Assembly (NCBI RefSeq): GCF_000720765.1
Contig: NZ_JODC01000015.1
Coordinates: 255,288 to 319,287, forward strand
Source: Streptomyces sp. NRRL S-646
Lineage (GTDB): Bacteria; Actinomycetota; Actinomycetes; Streptomycetales; Streptomycetaceae
Direction of reading: 5' to 3'
DNA length: 64,000 nt
In this document: positions 6,952 through 16,307 of the stretch, piece after piece
How positions within the stretch are numbered: position 1 is the first letter of the stretch
Layout: each line of letters starts with the position of its first letter
Notes under the pieces: model-generated
The model's input: the letters and a program-made list of their open reading frames with translations, nothing else
Told to the model about the DNA's origin: nothing
Databases searched by the model: none
Made by a program: the position numbers and the translations under genes

Positions 6952-8532
6952 ATGGACATACCTCGTATGGGAGTACCGGAGCAGCTGGCCGAGCGCATGA
7001 GCATGGCCGAGCAGCACGAGTACCTGCGCGCGAGATTCTCGCGCCGCAACCTGATGAGAGGCGGTGCCGTGACGATCGGCGCCGTCACCGGTGGCGCGTT
7101 CGTGCCGGGTGCCGTGGCTCAGGCCGCCGTTCCCACGCAGCGCACCGCCCCCGCCACCGAGACGGTCGACGGCTCGCTCGTCGCCCCGTTCGGCCGCCAC
7201 CTCGCCTACGGCAGCGACGCCAGTACCGAGATGACCGTCTCCTGGCAGGTGCCGGTCGCGGTGAAGAAGCCCTTCATCCGCATCGGCGCCCACCCCTGGG
7301 ACCTCTCCCGCAAGATCGAGGCCGAGGTCCGCAGCCTCTACACCCCGGCCGGCGTCGGCGCCAGCGGCGACCACACGCAGTACTACCTCCACGCCAAGCT
7401 CACCCACCTGCGCCCGGGCAGGACGTACTACTACGGCGTCGGCCACCAGGGCTTCGACCCGGCCGAGCCGCACCTCGTCGGCACCCTGGGCACCTTCACC
7501 ACCGCGCCCTCGCACAAGAAGCCGTTCACCTTCACGGCCTTCGGCGACCAGGGCGTCAGCTACCACGGTCTGGCCAACGACAGCCTGATCCTCGGCCAGA
7601 ACCCGTCCTTCCACCTGCACGCGGGCGACATCGCCTACGCCGACCCGGCCGGCGCGGGCAAGACCGCCGACACCGGCTTCGACTCGCGGGTGTGGGACCA
7701 GTTCCTGTACCAGACCGAGTCGGTCGCCAAGTCCGTGCCGTGGATGGTGAGTTACGGCAACCACGACATGGAGGCCTGGTACTCGCCCAACGGCTACGGC
7801 GGCGAGGAGGCCCGCTTCACGCTCCCCGACAACGGGCCGGACAAGGCGAACCTGCCGGGCGTCTACTCCTTCGTCCACGGCAACACGGCGATCATCTCGC
7901 TCGACCCGAACGACGTGTCGTACGAGATTCCCGCCAACCTCGGTATCTCCGGCGGCACCCAGACCAAGTGGTTCGAGGCGCAGCTGAAGAAGTACCGGGC
8001 GTCGAAGGACATCGACTTCATCGTCGTGTTCTTCCACCACTGCGCCTACTGCACCTCCACCGCGCACGCCTCGGAGGGGGGCGTGCGCCAGGAGTGGGTA
8101 CCGCTGTTCGAGAAGTACACGGTGGACCTGGTCATCAACGGCCACAACCACCAGTACGAGCGCACCGACGTCATCAAGGGCGACAAGGTCGTCAAGAAGC
8201 TGCCGATCGGTGAGACCGCGTACCCCGAGACCGAGGGTGTCGTCTACGTGACGGCGGGCGCCGCGGGCCGCAGCCTGTACGCGTTCACCGCGCCGGACTC
8301 CTACGAGGGGCACGAGCACGAGGTCGACTCCGTCGCCTCGTTCATCAACACCAAGGACGGCAAGGTCAACGAGACCGTCGCCTGGTCCCGGGTGCGCTAC
8401 CTCAACTACTCCTTCCTGCGCGTGGACGTCGAGCCCGCGTCGAAGGGCCACTACGCCAAGCTGAAGGTGTCGGGCATCGCCGAGACCGGTGACCGCATCG
8501 ACCACTTCACGGTGGCACGCAAGGCCAAGTAG
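6952..8532 (+). CDS. Secreted metallophosphoesterase (purple acid phosphatase-like)
   Basis: The product, about 526 residues, has a twin-arginine signal (RFSRRNLMRGGAV, residues 28-40, then a hydrophobic stretch and an AQAA cleavage region). A fibronectin-like N-terminal domain typical of purple acid phosphatases comes next, then a calcineurin-like metallophosphoesterase domain. The metal-binding blocks are visible: FGDQG, HAGDIAY, YGNHDMEAW, FFHHCAY and NGHNHQYER. It probably releases phosphate from esters outside the cell after Tat export. The ATG at 6952 was chosen; a GTG at 6916 and internal ATGs at 6967 and 7000 are possible because no ribosome site is strong. It is divergent from the small gene/glmS operon. 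Confidence 0.88.
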   Translation: MDIPRMGVPEQLAERMSMAEQHEYLRARFSRRNLMRGGAVTIGAVTGGAFVPGAVAQAAVPTQRTAPATETVDGSLVAPFGRHLAYGSDASTEMTVSWQVPVAVKKPFIRIGAHPWDLSRKIEAEVRSLYTPAGVGASGDHTQYYLHAKLTHLRPGRTYYYGVGHQGFDPAEPHLVGTLGTFTTAPSHKKPFTFTAFGDQGVSYHGLANDSLILGQNPSFHLHAGDIAYADPAGAGKTADTGFDSRVWDQFLYQTESVAKSVPWMVSYGNHDMEAWYSPNGYGGEEARFTLPDNGPDKANLPGVYSFVHGNTAIISLDPNDVSYEIPANLGISGGTQTKWFEAQLKKYRASKDIDFIVVFFHHCAYCTSTAHASEGGVRQEWVPLFEKYTVDLVINGHNHQYERTDVIKGDKVVKKLPIGETAYPETEGVVYVTAGAAGRSLYAFTAPDSYEGHEHEVDSVASFINTKDGKVNETVAWSRVRYLNYSFLRVDVEPASKGHYAKLKVSGIAETGDRIDHFTVARKAK

Positions 8533-8574
8533 CCCTGCCCGTGCGCCCGGAAGGCAGGGCGTACGTCTCACCCG

Positions 8575-8608
8575 CAGGCGGTCCTCACATTCTCTTGAGG
8601 ACCGCCTG
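8575..8608. terminator. Terminator overlapping the DUF4429 gene end
   Basis: A perfect 13-bp stem (8575-8587 and 8596-8608) with an 8-base loop serves the phosphoesterase gene and includes the last codons of the convergent gene. A second, shorter hairpin (8532-8539/8553-8560) precedes it. Confidence 0.7.
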
Positions 8609-9469
8609 TTTGGCCATCGTGAACTCCTCGTCCGTCAGGACGCCCGTGCGGTGCAGCTCGCCGAGTTCGCGCAGCCGTCGCAGCAATGCGTCGTGGTCGT
8701 CCTCGTGTCGGCCTGCGGGCGCCAGTTGCTTCGGGGGTTCCTGCGGCGGTACGTCCAGTACGGCCGCCGCCGCGGGGTGCGGCAGCCGGGCCTGCACGGC
8801 CGCCGCGACCAGCGCCATCAGCGGGTCCTTCTTGAAGCCCCACAGCTCCACGGAGTTGGGGTCGTACTTGGGCGGCGCCTTGGTGGCCGCGCCCCGCACG
8901 GTGAAGCGCAGATACCCGTTCTCCAGACCGGCCGCGGGCTGCCACTCCACGGCGACGACATCGGTGACGGCCAGGGTGCGGGCGCCCGCGGCGGCCTTGG
9001 CGTCCTCCGTCTTCCAGTTCCACTCCAGGCGGATCTGCTCACCGTCGAAGCTCGCGGTGCCGTCCCCGGCGGAGACGGAGAGCGGGACGGACGGGCCGGG
9101 GAGCAGGTATTCGTCCACCGGGTCGGACGGGACCTCGTCGAGCAGCAGGGCGTTGCGTACCTCGTCCGTGAAGTACTCCGCGACGCCGTACCGGTCCGAC
9201 TCGACGAGCAGCTGATAGGGGTCGTTCGGCTCGATGAGCCGTCCCCCGGAGGCGTGCAGCAGCGGGTCGGCGCCGTCGCGCAGCCGCAGCCTCAGCCGCC
9301 CCGACTTCTTGCCCTGCTCGAAGGAGATCCCCGCCAACGCACCCAAAGGGACGACGAGTTCACCCAGTGTCCGGCGGAGCAGGCTGACGTTCCTGTCCCG
9401 CCCGGGCGTCAGCCGAAGGGCATCGCCGTCGAAGACCCACGTGCCGTCCCTCTGGATGATTTCCGCCAT
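8585..9469 (-). CDS. DUF4429/SHOCT-domain protein
   Basis: A 294-residue soluble protein with two related DUF4429 segments (about residues 8-120 and 130-235, each with a strand-rich pattern such as GKKSGRLRLRLRDGADP and ENGYLRFTVRGA). It ends in a SHOCT motif (LRELGELHRTGVLTDEEFTMAKQAVL), a short oligomerisation module. The function is unknown. It is convergent with the phosphoesterase gene and divergent from the hexosaminidase gene. ATG at 9469 is the only good start. Confidence 0.88.
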   Translation of the reverse strand: MAEIIQRDGTWVFDGDALRLTPGRDRNVSLLRRTLGELVVPLGALAGISFEQGKKSGRLRLRLRDGADPLLHASGGRLIEPNDPYQLLVESDRYGVAEYFTDEVRNALLLDEVPSDPVDEYLLPGPSVPLSVSAGDGTASFDGEQIRLEWNWKTEDAKAAAGARTLAVTDVVAVEWQPAAGLENGYLRFTVRGAATKAPPKYDPNSVELWGFKKDPLMALVAAAVQARLPHPAAAAVLDVPPQEPPKQLAPAGRHEDDHDALLRRLRELGELHRTGVLTDEEFTMAKQAVLKRM

Positions 9470-9499
9470 GGGGGGATTGTTTCACCGGATCTGCGAGAG

Positions 9500-9515
9500 A
9501 GTGGTCTCTACCAAT
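9500..9515 (+). promoter_or_regulatory. DasR operator (dre) upstream of hexosaminidase
   Basis: AGTGGTCTCTACCAAT matches the dre consensus ACTGGTCTAGACCAGT at 12 of 16 positions and lies 14 bases before the hex start codon. DasR is the GntR-family repressor of GlcNAc/chitin genes and is released by glucosamine-6-phosphate. DasR control of the orthologous hexosaminidase gene in S. coelicolor is known. Confidence 0.8.
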
Positions 9516-9529
9516 CGGAGGGAGCGCAT

Positions 9530-11113
9530 GTGAGACTGCACCGCGTTCTGGTGTCGCTGCTGCTCGTCGCGGCCGCCGGCATTTTCACGTCAGGAGCGAC
9601 CATGCTGACGAAAGCGAGCCCGACCCCGCTCGGCCGGGTGGTCCCGGCGCCCGCGTCGGTCAAGGCCTGGGGCTCCCCCTACCGCATCACCGGCGCCACC
9701 GCCATCCGCATCGACGACTCCCCGCGGGTGCGCCGGATCGGCCAGTACCTCGCGGACATCCTGCGCCCGTCGACCGGCTACCGGCTGCCCCTGGTCCACT
9801 GGGGCCGCGGCGGCATCCAACTCCGGCTTGAGAGGCAGACGAAGGGCGGGTTCGGGGCGGAGGGCTACCGCCTGGACAGCTCGGAGGGCGGCATCACCAT
9901 CACCGCCACCGAGCCCGCCGGCCTCTTCCACGGCGTCCAGACCCTGCGCCAGCTGCTGCCGCCCACGGTGGAGAAGAAGTCCGTACAGCCCGGACCGTGG
10001 CTGGTCGCGGGCGGCACGATCAAGGACAGCCCGCGCTACGCCTACCGCGGCGCCATGCTCGACGTCTCCCGCCACTTCTTCACGGTGACCCAAGTCAAGC
10101 GCTATGTGGACGAGTTGGCGCTCTACAAGATCAACAAACTGCATCTGCACCTCAGCGACGACCAGGGCTGGCGCATCGCCGTCGACTCCTGGCCGCGGCT
10201 CGCGACCTACGGCGGCTCCACGGAGGTGGGCGGCGGCGAGGGCGGTTATTACACCAAGGCCGACTACCAGGAGATCGTCCGGTACGCCGCCTCCCGTTAT
10301 CTGGAGGTCGTTCCCGAGATCGACATGCCCGGCCACACCAACGCGGCCCTCGCCTCGTACGCCCAACTGAACTGCAACGGCACGGCACCCCCGCTGTACA
10401 CCGGCACCGACGTCGGCTTCAGCTCCCTGTGCGTCGGCAAGGACGTCACGTACGACTTCGTGGACGACGTCATCCGTGAGCTGGCGGCGATCACTCCGGG
10501 CCGCTATCTCCACATCGGCGGCGACGAGGCGCACTCCACCAGCCACGACGACTACGTGAAGTTCATGGACCGGGTGCAGCCGGTCGTCGCCAAGTACGGC
10601 AAGACGGTGATCGCCTGGCACCAGATCACCGGCGCGCACCCCGCGAAGGGGGCTCTGGCCCAGTACTGGGGCCTGGACGACACCGACGCGGCGGAGAAGG
10701 CGCAGGTCGCGAAAGCCGCGCAGAACGGCACCGGGCTGATCCTCTCGCCCGCCGACCGGATCTACCTGGACATGAAGTACACCGGGGACACCCCGCTCGG
10801 GCAGGACTGGGCCGGACTGGTGGAGGTGAAGCGGTCGTACGACTGGGATCCGGGCAACTACCTCGCCGGGGCGCCCGGTTCGGCGATCAGGGGCGTCGAG
10901 GCGCCGCTGTGGACCGAGACGATCGTGACGGACGCCGACATCGACTACATGACCTTCCCGAGGCTGCCCGGAGTCGCCGAGCTCGGCTGGTCGCCCGCGT
11001 CCACCCACGACTGGGACACGTACAAGGTGCGGCTCGCGGCGCAGGGCCCGCGGTGGGACGCGCTGGGGATCAGCTACTACCGGTCGCCGCAGGTCCCGTG
11101 GCCGCCGAAGTAG
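9530..11113 (+). CDS. Secreted beta-N-acetylhexosaminidase (GH20)
   Basis: This 527-residue enzyme removes terminal GlcNAc/GalNAc from chito-oligosaccharides. It has an N-terminal signal peptide (RLHRVLVSLLLVAAAGIF), a GH20b-type domain (about 40-165) and a GH20 catalytic barrel. The catalytic D332-E333 pair is in HIGGDEAHS, and the HLHLSDDQGWR and VVPEIDMPGHT blocks are typical. The GTG at 9530 has a strong GGAGGGAG site. The dre site directly upstream points to induction by amino sugars. The neighbouring des cluster is transcribed convergently. Confidence 0.95.
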   Translation: MRLHRVLVSLLLVAAAGIFTSGATMLTKASPTPLGRVVPAPASVKAWGSPYRITGATAIRIDDSPRVRRIGQYLADILRPSTGYRLPLVHWGRGGIQLRLERQTKGGFGAEGYRLDSSEGGITITATEPAGLFHGVQTLRQLLPPTVEKKSVQPGPWLVAGGTIKDSPRYAYRGAMLDVSRHFFTVTQVKRYVDELALYKINKLHLHLSDDQGWRIAVDSWPRLATYGGSTEVGGGEGGYYTKADYQEIVRYAASRYLEVVPEIDMPGHTNAALASYAQLNCNGTAPPLYTGTDVGFSSLCVGKDVTYDFVDDVIRELAAITPGRYLHIGGDEAHSTSHDDYVKFMDRVQPVVAKYGKTVIAWHQITGAHPAKGALAQYWGLDDTDAAEKAQVAKAAQNGTGLILSPADRIYLDMKYTGDTPLGQDWAGLVEVKRSYDWDPGNYLAGAPGSAIRGVEAPLWTETIVTDADIDYMTFPRLPGVAELGWSPASTHDWDTYKVRLAAQGPRWDALGISYYRSPQVPWPPK

Positions 11114-11129
11114 CCTGAACATGCTGGAT

Positions 11130-11162
11130 GGGCACCCCGGAGGACCGTACTCCGGGGTGCCC
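11130..11162. terminator. Bidirectional terminator between hex and desD
   Basis: A perfect 13-bp inverted repeat (11130-11142 and 11150-11162) with loop GACCGTA separates the convergent hexosaminidase gene and desABCD operon. Confidence 0.85.
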
Positions 11163-11173
11163 GTCCGTCTTGA

Positions 11174-12943
11174 TCAGAACCCCGAGACGGGATTTTTGAG
11201 GGTTCCGATCAGCTGAAGGGCCCCTGCAGGGTCGGCCAGGTCGACCATCTGCCTGTTGTTGCGCAGCTGGAGCCGGTTGAGGCAGGACAGCGCGAACTCC
11301 GGGGCGAACATGTCGTACCGCTCGAACTTCTCGGCGAGTTCGGGCACCGACGCCTGGTACTCGCGGGTGACCTCCGCGACCGTCCGCCAGAAGTCGTCCT
11401 CCTCCAGGATTCCCTCGTCGGCGAGGTTCGCGGCGAGGAAGCGGAAGAAGCAGTCGAAGACGTCCGTGAAGATCGACAGGAGCTTCTTGTCGTCGGGGAC
11501 GTCGACGCGCAGCCGCTCGACCGTCGGCGGCAGCACCGCGTCCGGGTCCATGACGGCGATCTCCTCCGCGATGTCCTTGTAGATCGCGCGCTGCACGACC
11601 CCGTCCCTCAGCACCAGGATCACGTTCTCGCCGTGCGGCATGTAGACCAGGTCGTAGGCGTAGAAGCTGTGCAGGAGGGGCGTGAAGTACGCCCGCAGGT
11701 AGTGTCGCAGCCACTCCGTCGGCGCGAGGCCCGACCGCTCGATCAGCGCGCCCGCGAAGGACGCACCCTCGTGGTCGACGTGGACGAGGGAGGCCATGGT
11801 GGCGAGCGACTCTCCGTCCCGGAGGCCGCGGACCGGGCTCTCGCGCCACAGGGCCGCGAGCATCTTGCGGTACGGCGAGTAGCGGTCCGTCGCCTTCTCG
11901 TACTCCAGGTGCCGGTAGCCGACGGCGGCCCGCTCGCGGATGATCGACAGGCCGGTGGACTTCAGCACCGGGTCGCCCTCGATGAGCTGGGCCAGCCAGT
12001 CGTTGATGGCGGGGGTGGCCTCCATGTAGGCGGCCGACAGTCCGCGCATGAAGCCCATGTTGAGGACCGACAGGGCCGTCTTCACATAGTGCTTCTCGGG
12101 GTGCGAGCTGTTGAAGAAGGTGCGGATGGACTGCTGGGCCAGGTACTCGTCGTCGCCCTCGCCCAGGCACACCAGGTGCCGGCGGGCGACCTCGGCGGCG
12201 AAGGTGACGGTGAGCTTGTTCCACCACTGCCAGGGGTGGACGGGGATGAGGAGGTAGTCGGCGGGGTCCAGGTCCTGCTCGCGCAGGATGCCGTGGAACC
12301 GCTCGACGGTCTGCTCACCCAGCTCCTCCCGTACGAAGGTCTCGTACTCGATCCCGACACCCGCCGTGAAGGCAGCGCGCGACCTGTGCGCTGCCAGCCA
12401 CACCAGACGGACCGGGCTTGCGGTCTCGGGGGCGTACGACAGGTACTCGTGCATGCCGAAGCCGAGCCGTCCGTTGTTGGCGACGAAGCAGGGGTGGCCC
12501 TCGGTCATACCGGTCTCGATGGCCTGGAAGCCGGATCGCGCCAGCTCGGCGGCCGGGATCTGTGGTTTGGTGAGCTTGTAGCAGGTGCCGGAGAGGGTGG
12601 AGGAGATCTCCTCCAGGTAGACGGGGAGGATCTCGTCGCTCAGGCCCAGTGCCGTCCTCAGCTCGATGAAGAAGTCCAGGGCGGCGAGGGGGAGTTCGGC
12701 GCCGTCGCGGGTGCGGGTGATCGAGGCGGCGTCGATCTGCCAGTGGTCGAGGGCGCGGATCACGGCGGTGAAGGTGTACCGGGTCAGGCCGTCGTCGCTG
12801 CGGACGACGTAGCGGCCGTCCTGCTGCTCCGGCGTGATCAGGCGCTCGTGCGCGAACTCGGCGAGGGCCTTGCGGACCAGGAGGCGGTTGGCCTGCTCCC
12901 ACCGTTCGGGGGAGAGGTGGGCCACGGCGTCGGCGAGGGTCAT
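11174..12943 (-). CDS. desD: Desferrioxamine synthetase DesD (NIS synthetase)
   Basis: A 589-residue IucA/IucC-family synthetase that is independent of peptide synthetases. It condenses and cyclises N-hydroxy-N-succinyl-cadaverine units to desferrioxamine E/B with ATP. Family blocks include GHPCFVANNGRLGF, LIPVHPWQWWN and SSHPEKHYVKTALSVLNMGF (ATP-binding region), with the FhuF-like palm domain at the C-terminus. Length is normal. The start overlaps the desC stop (ATGA), so it is translationally coupled as the last gene of desABCD and is repressed by iron through the box at 16250. Confidence 0.97.
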   Translation of the reverse strand: MTLADAVAHLSPERWEQANRLLVRKALAEFAHERLITPEQQDGRYVVRSDDGLTRYTFTAVIRALDHWQIDAASITRTRDGAELPLAALDFFIELRTALGLSDEILPVYLEEISSTLSGTCYKLTKPQIPAAELARSGFQAIETGMTEGHPCFVANNGRLGFGMHEYLSYAPETASPVRLVWLAAHRSRAAFTAGVGIEYETFVREELGEQTVERFHGILREQDLDPADYLLIPVHPWQWWNKLTVTFAAEVARRHLVCLGEGDDEYLAQQSIRTFFNSSHPEKHYVKTALSVLNMGFMRGLSAAYMEATPAINDWLAQLIEGDPVLKSTGLSIIRERAAVGYRHLEYEKATDRYSPYRKMLAALWRESPVRGLRDGESLATMASLVHVDHEGASFAGALIERSGLAPTEWLRHYLRAYFTPLLHSFYAYDLVYMPHGENVILVLRDGVVQRAIYKDIAEEIAVMDPDAVLPPTVERLRVDVPDDKKLLSIFTDVFDCFFRFLAANLADEGILEEDDFWRTVAEVTREYQASVPELAEKFERYDMFAPEFALSCLNRLQLRNNRQMVDLADPAGALQLIGTLKNPVSGF

Positions 12944-13482
12944 GCGGGCACCCCCGTCGTGACGAAGAATCGCTCCCGGGTGCAGAAGCTCAGCAGCGCC
13001 CTCTTCTCCGGCTTCTGGATCTCCCGTTCGGGCACGAACCCGACGGCATCGTTCAAGGCGTGGACGGCCGTGTTGGATACGTCCGGTTCGACGACGACCC
13101 GCCGCACCGCCGGGTCCTCGAAGAGGCGCGCCATCACCGCGGTGATGACGGACCGGGTGAAGCCGTGCACGGGCGTGTCGGTGGCGGGGGTCAGGAAGTG
13201 CATGCCGATGTCGCCCGGCTGCGGCTCGTAGAGGCCGACCAGCTCACGGTGGGCGGGGTCGTAGTACTCCATCAGGAAGGCAGGTTCGCCGTCCCTGTCG
13301 AGCCCGAGCAGCGCGTGATGGTGCTCGTCGGCCGCGATCTCCATGTAGGCGCGCTCGACGTCCTCCAGTTTCGCGTCCTGCATCATCCAGAAGGCGGCCT
13401 TGGGATGGGTGACCCAGCCGTGCAGGAGTTCGGCGTCGGTCAGCGGGTCGAGAGGGCGGAAGGTGAAGGTCGTCGGGCTCAT
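12940..13482 (-). CDS. desC: DesC, N-hydroxycadaverine acyltransferase
   Basis: A 180-residue GNAT-fold acyltransferase of the AlcB/IucB-type siderophore group. It acylates N-hydroxycadaverine with succinyl-CoA or acetyl-CoA in desferrioxamine biosynthesis. It starts [14 protein letters not shown] and carries the family features HPKAAFWMM and [11 protein letters not shown]. Its ATG overlaps the desB stop by 4 bases (13479-13482), and its own stop overlaps the desD start in the same way. The open frame runs further upstream, but that part is the shadow of desB. Confidence 0.95.
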   Translation of the reverse strand: MSPTTFTFRPLDPLTDAELLHGWVTHPKAAFWMMQDAKLEDVERAYMEIAADEHHHALLGLDRDGEPAFLMEYYDPAHRELVGLYEPQPGDIGMHFLTPATDTPVHGFTRSVITAVMARLFEDPAVRRVVVEPDVSNTAVHALNDAVGFVPEREIQKPEKRALLSFCTRERFFVTTGVPA

Positions 13483-14762
13483 GCGGTGAACTCCTGGAAC
13501 GCGATGGTCTTCTCGACCGGGTAGTACTCGGTGCCGAGCAGCTCGCGGACGATGTAGCTGTTGCGGTAGGCGCCCATGCCCAGGTCGGGACTGGTGACGC
13601 TGTGGGTGTGCACACCGGCGTTCTGCAGGAAGACGCCCCGCCCGGTGGTGTCGACGGAGTAGTTGCGGGCGACGTCGAAGTTGCCGTGCGAGTCGTAGAG
13701 CAGCCGGTCGCGTACGGGCTTCAGGAACTCCGGCTCGGCGTACCTGTATCCGGTCGCCAGGATCAGCCCCTCGGACTCGATCTCGTACTCCTTCTCCTGC
13801 TCCTCCTGACGGAAGGAGAGGGTGTACGCGCTGTTCTCGTAACGTGCGCTGTTCAGCGAGGAGTTGGTGAGCAGACGCGTGGGCACGGGGCCGCCGAGGT
13901 TCTTCCGGTAGAGCAGGTCGAAGATCTCGTTGATCAGGTCGCCGTCGATGCCCTTGAACAGGCCCTTCTGCTCGGCCGTGAGCCGGTAGCGGGTGGCCTC
14001 CGGCAGCTCCCGGTAGTAGTCGATGTACTCCGGGGAGGTCATCTCCAGCGTGAGCTTGGTGTATTCGAGGGGGAAGAAACGCGGGGAGCGGGTGACCCAG
14101 TTCAGCCGGTAGCCGTGGACGTCGATCTCGCTGAGCAGGTCGTAGTAGATCTCGGCGGCGGACTGGCCACTGCCGACCAGCGTGATCGACTCCTTGCGCT
14201 GCAACTCCGCCTTGTGCTGCAGATAGCGGGAGTTGTGGATGAAGTCGCCGCCCAGGCCCTGGCAGGACTCGGGGATGTACGGCGGGGTGCCCGTGCCGAG
14301 GACGAGGTGGCGGGCGCGGTACACGTCTCCGGCCTCGGTGCGGACCAGGTAGTGCTCGGACCCTTCGTCGTACGTCACCTCGGTGACCGTCGTACTGAAG
14401 CGGACGCTGCTCAGGTTGTTCGCGGCCCAGCGGCAGTAGTCGTCGTACTCGACGCGCAGGGGGTAGAAGTTCTCCCGGATGTAGAACGAGTACAGCCGGC
14501 CCTTCTCCTTCAGATAGTTGAGGAAGGAGTACGGCGAGGTCGGGTCGGCGAGGGTGACCAGGTCCGACATGAACGGGGTCTGAAGGTGGGCGCCGTCCAG
14601 GAACATGCCCGCGTGCCACTCGAAGTCCGGCTTCGACTCCAGGAAGACCCCGTCGAGCTCGGCGATCGGCTCGGTCAGACAGGCCAGGCCGAGGTTGAAC
14701 GGGCCGAGCCCGATCCCGACGAAGTCATGGGTTCCGGTCGGGTTTTCAGGACGCGCGGTCAA
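13479..14762 (-). CDS. desB: DesB, cadaverine N-monooxygenase
   Basis: A 427-residue FAD/NADPH-dependent N-hydroxylase of the lysine/ornithine monooxygenase family that converts cadaverine to N-hydroxycadaverine. It shows the FAD motif [12 protein letters not shown] near the N-terminus, the NADPH motif [14 protein letters not shown] in the middle, and the family ATGY segment ([15 protein letters not shown]). The start is a TTG at 14762 with GGGAGAG just upstream, overlapping the desA end by 17 bases; no ATG is suitable. It belongs to the iron-regulated desABCD operon. Confidence 0.95.
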   Translation of the reverse strand: MTARPENPTGTHDFVGIGLGPFNLGLACLTEPIAELDGVFLESKPDFEWHAGMFLDGAHLQTPFMSDLVTLADPTSPYSFLNYLKEKGRLYSFYIRENFYPLRVEYDDYCRWAANNLSSVRFSTTVTEVTYDEGSEHYLVRTEAGDVYRARHLVLGTGTPPYIPESCQGLGGDFIHNSRYLQHKAELQRKESITLVGSGQSAAEIYYDLLSEIDVHGYRLNWVTRSPRFFPLEYTKLTLEMTSPEYIDYYRELPEATRYRLTAEQKGLFKGIDGDLINEIFDLLYRKNLGGPVPTRLLTNSSLNSARYENSAYTLSFRQEEQEKEYEIESEGLILATGYRYAEPEFLKPVRDRLLYDSHGNFDVARNYSVDTTGRGVFLQNAGVHTHSVTSPDLGMGAYRNSYIVRELLGTEYYPVEKTIAFQEFTA

Positions 14763-16188
14763 GGGACTCTCCCAGGTACTGCTCGGCGTGGCCGGCTATC
14801 AGGTCCAGGACGGCGACGATGTCTTCGGTCGTCGTCTCGGGGTTGAGCAGGGTGAACTTCAGGTAGTGGCGGCCGCCCACCTTGGTGCCCGCGACCACCG
14901 CGTCACCGGAGGCGAACAGGGCTTTGCGGGCGTACAGGTTGGCGCGGTCGATCTCGGCCGGGTCGGTGACGGCGGCCGGGACGAAACGGAAGACGAGGGT
15001 GGAGAGGGTGGGCTCCACGACGACCTCGAAGCGCGGGTCGGCGGCGAGCAGCTTCCAGCCCTCGGCGGCCAACTCGCATACCTCGTCGAAGAGTTGACCG
15101 ATACCGTCGGCGCCCATCACGCGCAGCGTCATCCACAGCTTGAGGGCGTCGAAGCGGCGGGTGGTCTGCAGGGACTTGTCGACCTGGTTGGGGATGCGTT
15201 CCTGCACCATGCGGCGCGGGTTGAGGTACTCCGCGTGGTACGTGGCGTGGCGCAGGGTCGAGGCGTCCCGCACCAGTACGGCGGACGAACTCACCGGCTG
15301 GAAGAAGGACTTGTGGTAGTCGACCGTGACCGAGTCGGCACGCTCGATGCCGTCGATGCGGTCCCGGTACTTGAGCGAGGCGAGCAGTCCGCAGCCGTAC
15401 GCCGCGTCCACGTGCAGCCAGGCGCCGAACTGGGCACACAGCTCGGCGATCTCGGGCAGCGGGTCGATGGAGCCGAAGTCGGTGGTGCCCGCGGTGGCGA
15501 CGACGGCCATGGGGACCAGGCCGTCCTTCCTGCAGCGCTCCAGCTCACGGGCGAGGGCGACGGTCTGCATCCGCTTGTCGTGGTCGACGGGGACGGAGAC
15601 CACCGCGTCCTGGCCGAGGCCCAGCAGTTTCGCGGACTTCTTCACGCTGAAGTGGCTGACCTCGGAGGCGAAGACACGCAGTTTGGCAAGGGTGTCCGTC
15701 TTGGCCTCCTCCCGGGCCAGCAGCAGCGCCTGCAGATTGGACTGGGTGCCGCCGGAGGTGAACACGCCGTCCGCTGCGGGGCCGAGGCCGATACGGGCGG
15801 TCGTCCAGTCGATGAGCCTGCGCTCGATCAGGGTGCCGCCGGCCGACTGGTCCCAGGTGTCCAGGGAGGAGTTGACGGCGGACAGGACGGCCTCACCGAG
15901 CACCGCCGGGATGACGACCGGGCAGTTGAGGTGGGCGAGGTAGCGGGGGTGGTGGAAGTAGACCGCGTCGCGGAGGTAGACGTCCTCCAGCTCGTCCAGG
16001 ACCGCGACGGTGTCGCCCAGCGGCCGGTCGAGGTCGATGGCGTCGATCCGGGGAGCGAGGGCGTCGACGGTGACACCGGTGAACGGACGGTCGGTGGTGG
16101 CGAGTTTGGCCGCCACCCGCTCGACTCCTTCGGTCACGGAGCGGCGGTAGTGCTCCGCGGTCAGGTCATTGAGCAGGTGCGAGCGCAT
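14746..16188 (-). CDS. desA: DesA, pyridoxal-phosphate lysine decarboxylase
   Basis: The 480-residue group II PLP decarboxylase makes cadaverine from lysine, the first step of desferrioxamine synthesis. The PLP lysine is K293 in [10 protein letters not shown], and the HVDAAYGCG segment binds the cofactor. Length is as in other siderophore-linked decarboxylases. The ATG at 16188 has a strong GGAGGA site. It is the first gene of the operon and has an iron box about 62 bases upstream. Confidence 0.96.
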   Translation of the reverse strand: MRSHLLNDLTAEHYRRSVTEGVERVAAKLATTDRPFTGVTVDALAPRIDAIDLDRPLGDTVAVLDELEDVYLRDAVYFHHPRYLAHLNCPVVIPAVLGEAVLSAVNSSLDTWDQSAGGTLIERRLIDWTTARIGLGPAADGVFTSGGTQSNLQALLLAREEAKTDTLAKLRVFASEVSHFSVKKSAKLLGLGQDAVVSVPVDHDKRMQTVALARELERCRKDGLVPMAVVATAGTTDFGSIDPLPEIAELCAQFGAWLHVDAAYGCGLLASLKYRDRIDGIERADSVTVDYHKSFFQPVSSSAVLVRDASTLRHATYHAEYLNPRRMVQERIPNQVDKSLQTTRRFDALKLWMTLRVMGADGIGQLFDEVCELAAEGWKLLAADPRFEVVVEPTLSTLVFRFVPAAVTDPAEIDRANLYARKALFASGDAVVAGTKVGGRHYLKFTLLNPETTTEDIVAVLDLIAGHAEQYLGESLDRAS

Positions 16189-16249
16189 TGGGGGTCCTCC
16201 GGTGGGGACAGTCCGTGCGGGCGGGGGAGGGGCGAAGCTGCCCGATTAA

Positions 16250-16270
16250 CTTAGGTAAGCCTAACCTAAG
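16250..16270. promoter_or_regulatory. Iron box (DmdR1 site) upstream of desA
   Basis: The 19-bp palindrome TTAGGTAAGCCTAACCTAA (16251-16269), flanked by a C/G pair, matches the Streptomyces iron box TTAGGTTAGGCTAACCTAA closely. DmdR1 binds such sites with Fe2+ and represses the des operon. Confidence 0.93.
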
Positions 16271-16307
16271 TCGCTTGGGTTCAATCCCGCCCCTCCCGTG
16301 ACCGCCG

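Noticed and set aside
11633..13231. Plus-strand frame of 532 codons over desD/desC
   Set aside because: Antisense of recognised des genes; no ribosome site or family resemblance.
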